NCBI GenBank assembly: GCA_035461905.1
Contig: DATHUV010000162.1
Coordinates: 1 to 6,521 of the forward strand
Length of the DNA: 6,521 nt
Reading direction: 5' to 3'
Origin: SZUA-442 sp035461905
GTDB taxonomy: Bacteria > Actinomycetota > Acidimicrobiia > Spongiisociales > UBA5794
The notes beneath the pieces are model-generated. The model was not told the origin of the DNA. It saw only the letters and a program-made list of their open reading frames with translations, and did not search any database. Shown here one piece after another: positions 6,389 through 6,521 of the stretch (position 1 is the stretch's first letter; each line of letters begins with the position of its first letter). A program made the position numbers and the translations under genes.

Positions 6389-6428
6389 CCCTCTCTGCCC
6401 TGCCGGGCATCTCTCCCAACGGGGGAGA
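6389..6428 (+). repeat. Hairpin repeat element, inverted copy 3 with a different middle
   Basis: On the plus strand CCCTCTCTGC (6389-6398), an 11-base spacer, TCTCTCCC (6410-6417) and GGGAGA (6423-6428) follow the same order as the reverse complement of copy 2. The 16-base middle of copy 2 (GTCGCTGCGCTCCGCG) is replaced by CCTGCCGGGCA. The outer hairpin is TCTCCC-AACGG-GGGAGA (6412-6428). The new middle adds its own hairpin, TGCCC-TGCC-GGGCA (6396-6409). Confidence 0.6.
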
Positions 6429-6468
6429 AAGCGCGAACAGCGTGGGCCGTGGCGGCAACCTTCCGGGA

Positions 6469-6495
6469 CGTTGGAGAGAGAGGGCATGGGCAGGG
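6469..6495 (-). repeat. Degenerate fourth repeat copy
   Basis: Read on the minus strand this stretch gives CCCTGCC, a GCC-rich joint, CTCTCTCTCC and CCAACG. It parallels CCCTGCC, GGGCA, TCTCTCC and CCAACG of copy 3 (6399-6421), with three extra bases. It therefore forms an imperfect inverted pair with copy 3. The match is partial and low-complexity, so this is tentative. Confidence 0.35.
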
Positions 6496-6521
6496 AGTAC
6501 GTACAACAGAAGGGCCACACC

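Larger units (their letters stand above)
6220..6521. other. Gene-free right end with structured repeats
   Basis: No convincing coding region lies after the TGA at 6217-6219. Open frames crossing this stretch are Arg/Ser-rich readings of the repeats. The stretch is dominated by alternating pyrimidine- and purine-rich runs (CTCTCCC and GGGAGAG) that make several hairpins, described in the separate repeat entries. A short GGAGC-GA-GCTCC inverted repeat (6230-6241) lies just after the stop codon. The final bases include the palindrome GTACGTAC (6497-6504). Confidence 0.6.

Noticed and set aside
6249..6428. CRISPR array
   Set aside because: Too few units, unequal spacing, one copy inverted, and the repeated part is a hairpin plus tail with no unique spacers of regular length.
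6497..6504. GTACGTAC palindrome near the right edge
   Set aside because: Eight bases only, with no gene context inside the window; expected by chance and not interpretable.

Overview
The window is a GC-rich piece of bacterial chromosome that looks actinobacterial. The pointers are strong G/C bias at third codon positions, a DUF664/DinB protein with the metal ligands of mycothiol-dependent maleylpyruvate isomerase, a small LpqH-like lipoprotein, and probable leaderless starts. An uncultured member of the Acidimicrobiia or a neighbouring class is my best guess, but nothing here proves the class. There is no sign of phage, insertion sequence, CRISPR, tRNA or rRNA.

Left part (1-1536): the last codons of a + strand gene, possibly a SAM-dependent methyltransferase, run to 116. 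They converge on a - strand secreted lipoprotein (157-684). Divergent from the lipoprotein is a + strand DUF664/DinB metalloenzyme-like gene (about 887-1468). It ends in a small hairpin and converges with the next gene.

Middle part (1537-5293): three - strand genes. Reading from the right, an ABC-2 type ATPase (4271-5293) overlaps its permease (2775-4274) by ATGA, so the pair is one operon and one exporter. After a 131-base gap with its own promoter-like sequence comes a DUF389 integral membrane protein (1537-2643), probably transcribed separately and without a leader.

Right part (5294-6521): a 62-base divergent intergenic stretch separates the exporter operon from a + strand gene (5356-6219). 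That gene encodes an unrecognised 287-residue protein with a membrane helix at each end and two helical arms outside the membrane. A 13-base palindrome sits on its start codon. The last 302 bases hold no gene but carry a cluster of structured repeats: two direct copies, one inverted copy with a swapped middle, and a degenerate fourth.

The most interesting points are the exporter with a large coiled-coil outer domain beside a divergent two-helix-anchored protein of similar helical character, the ATPase whose switch histidine is glutamine, and the hairpin repeat cluster at the right end. I did not find a clear defence, toxin or mobile system.
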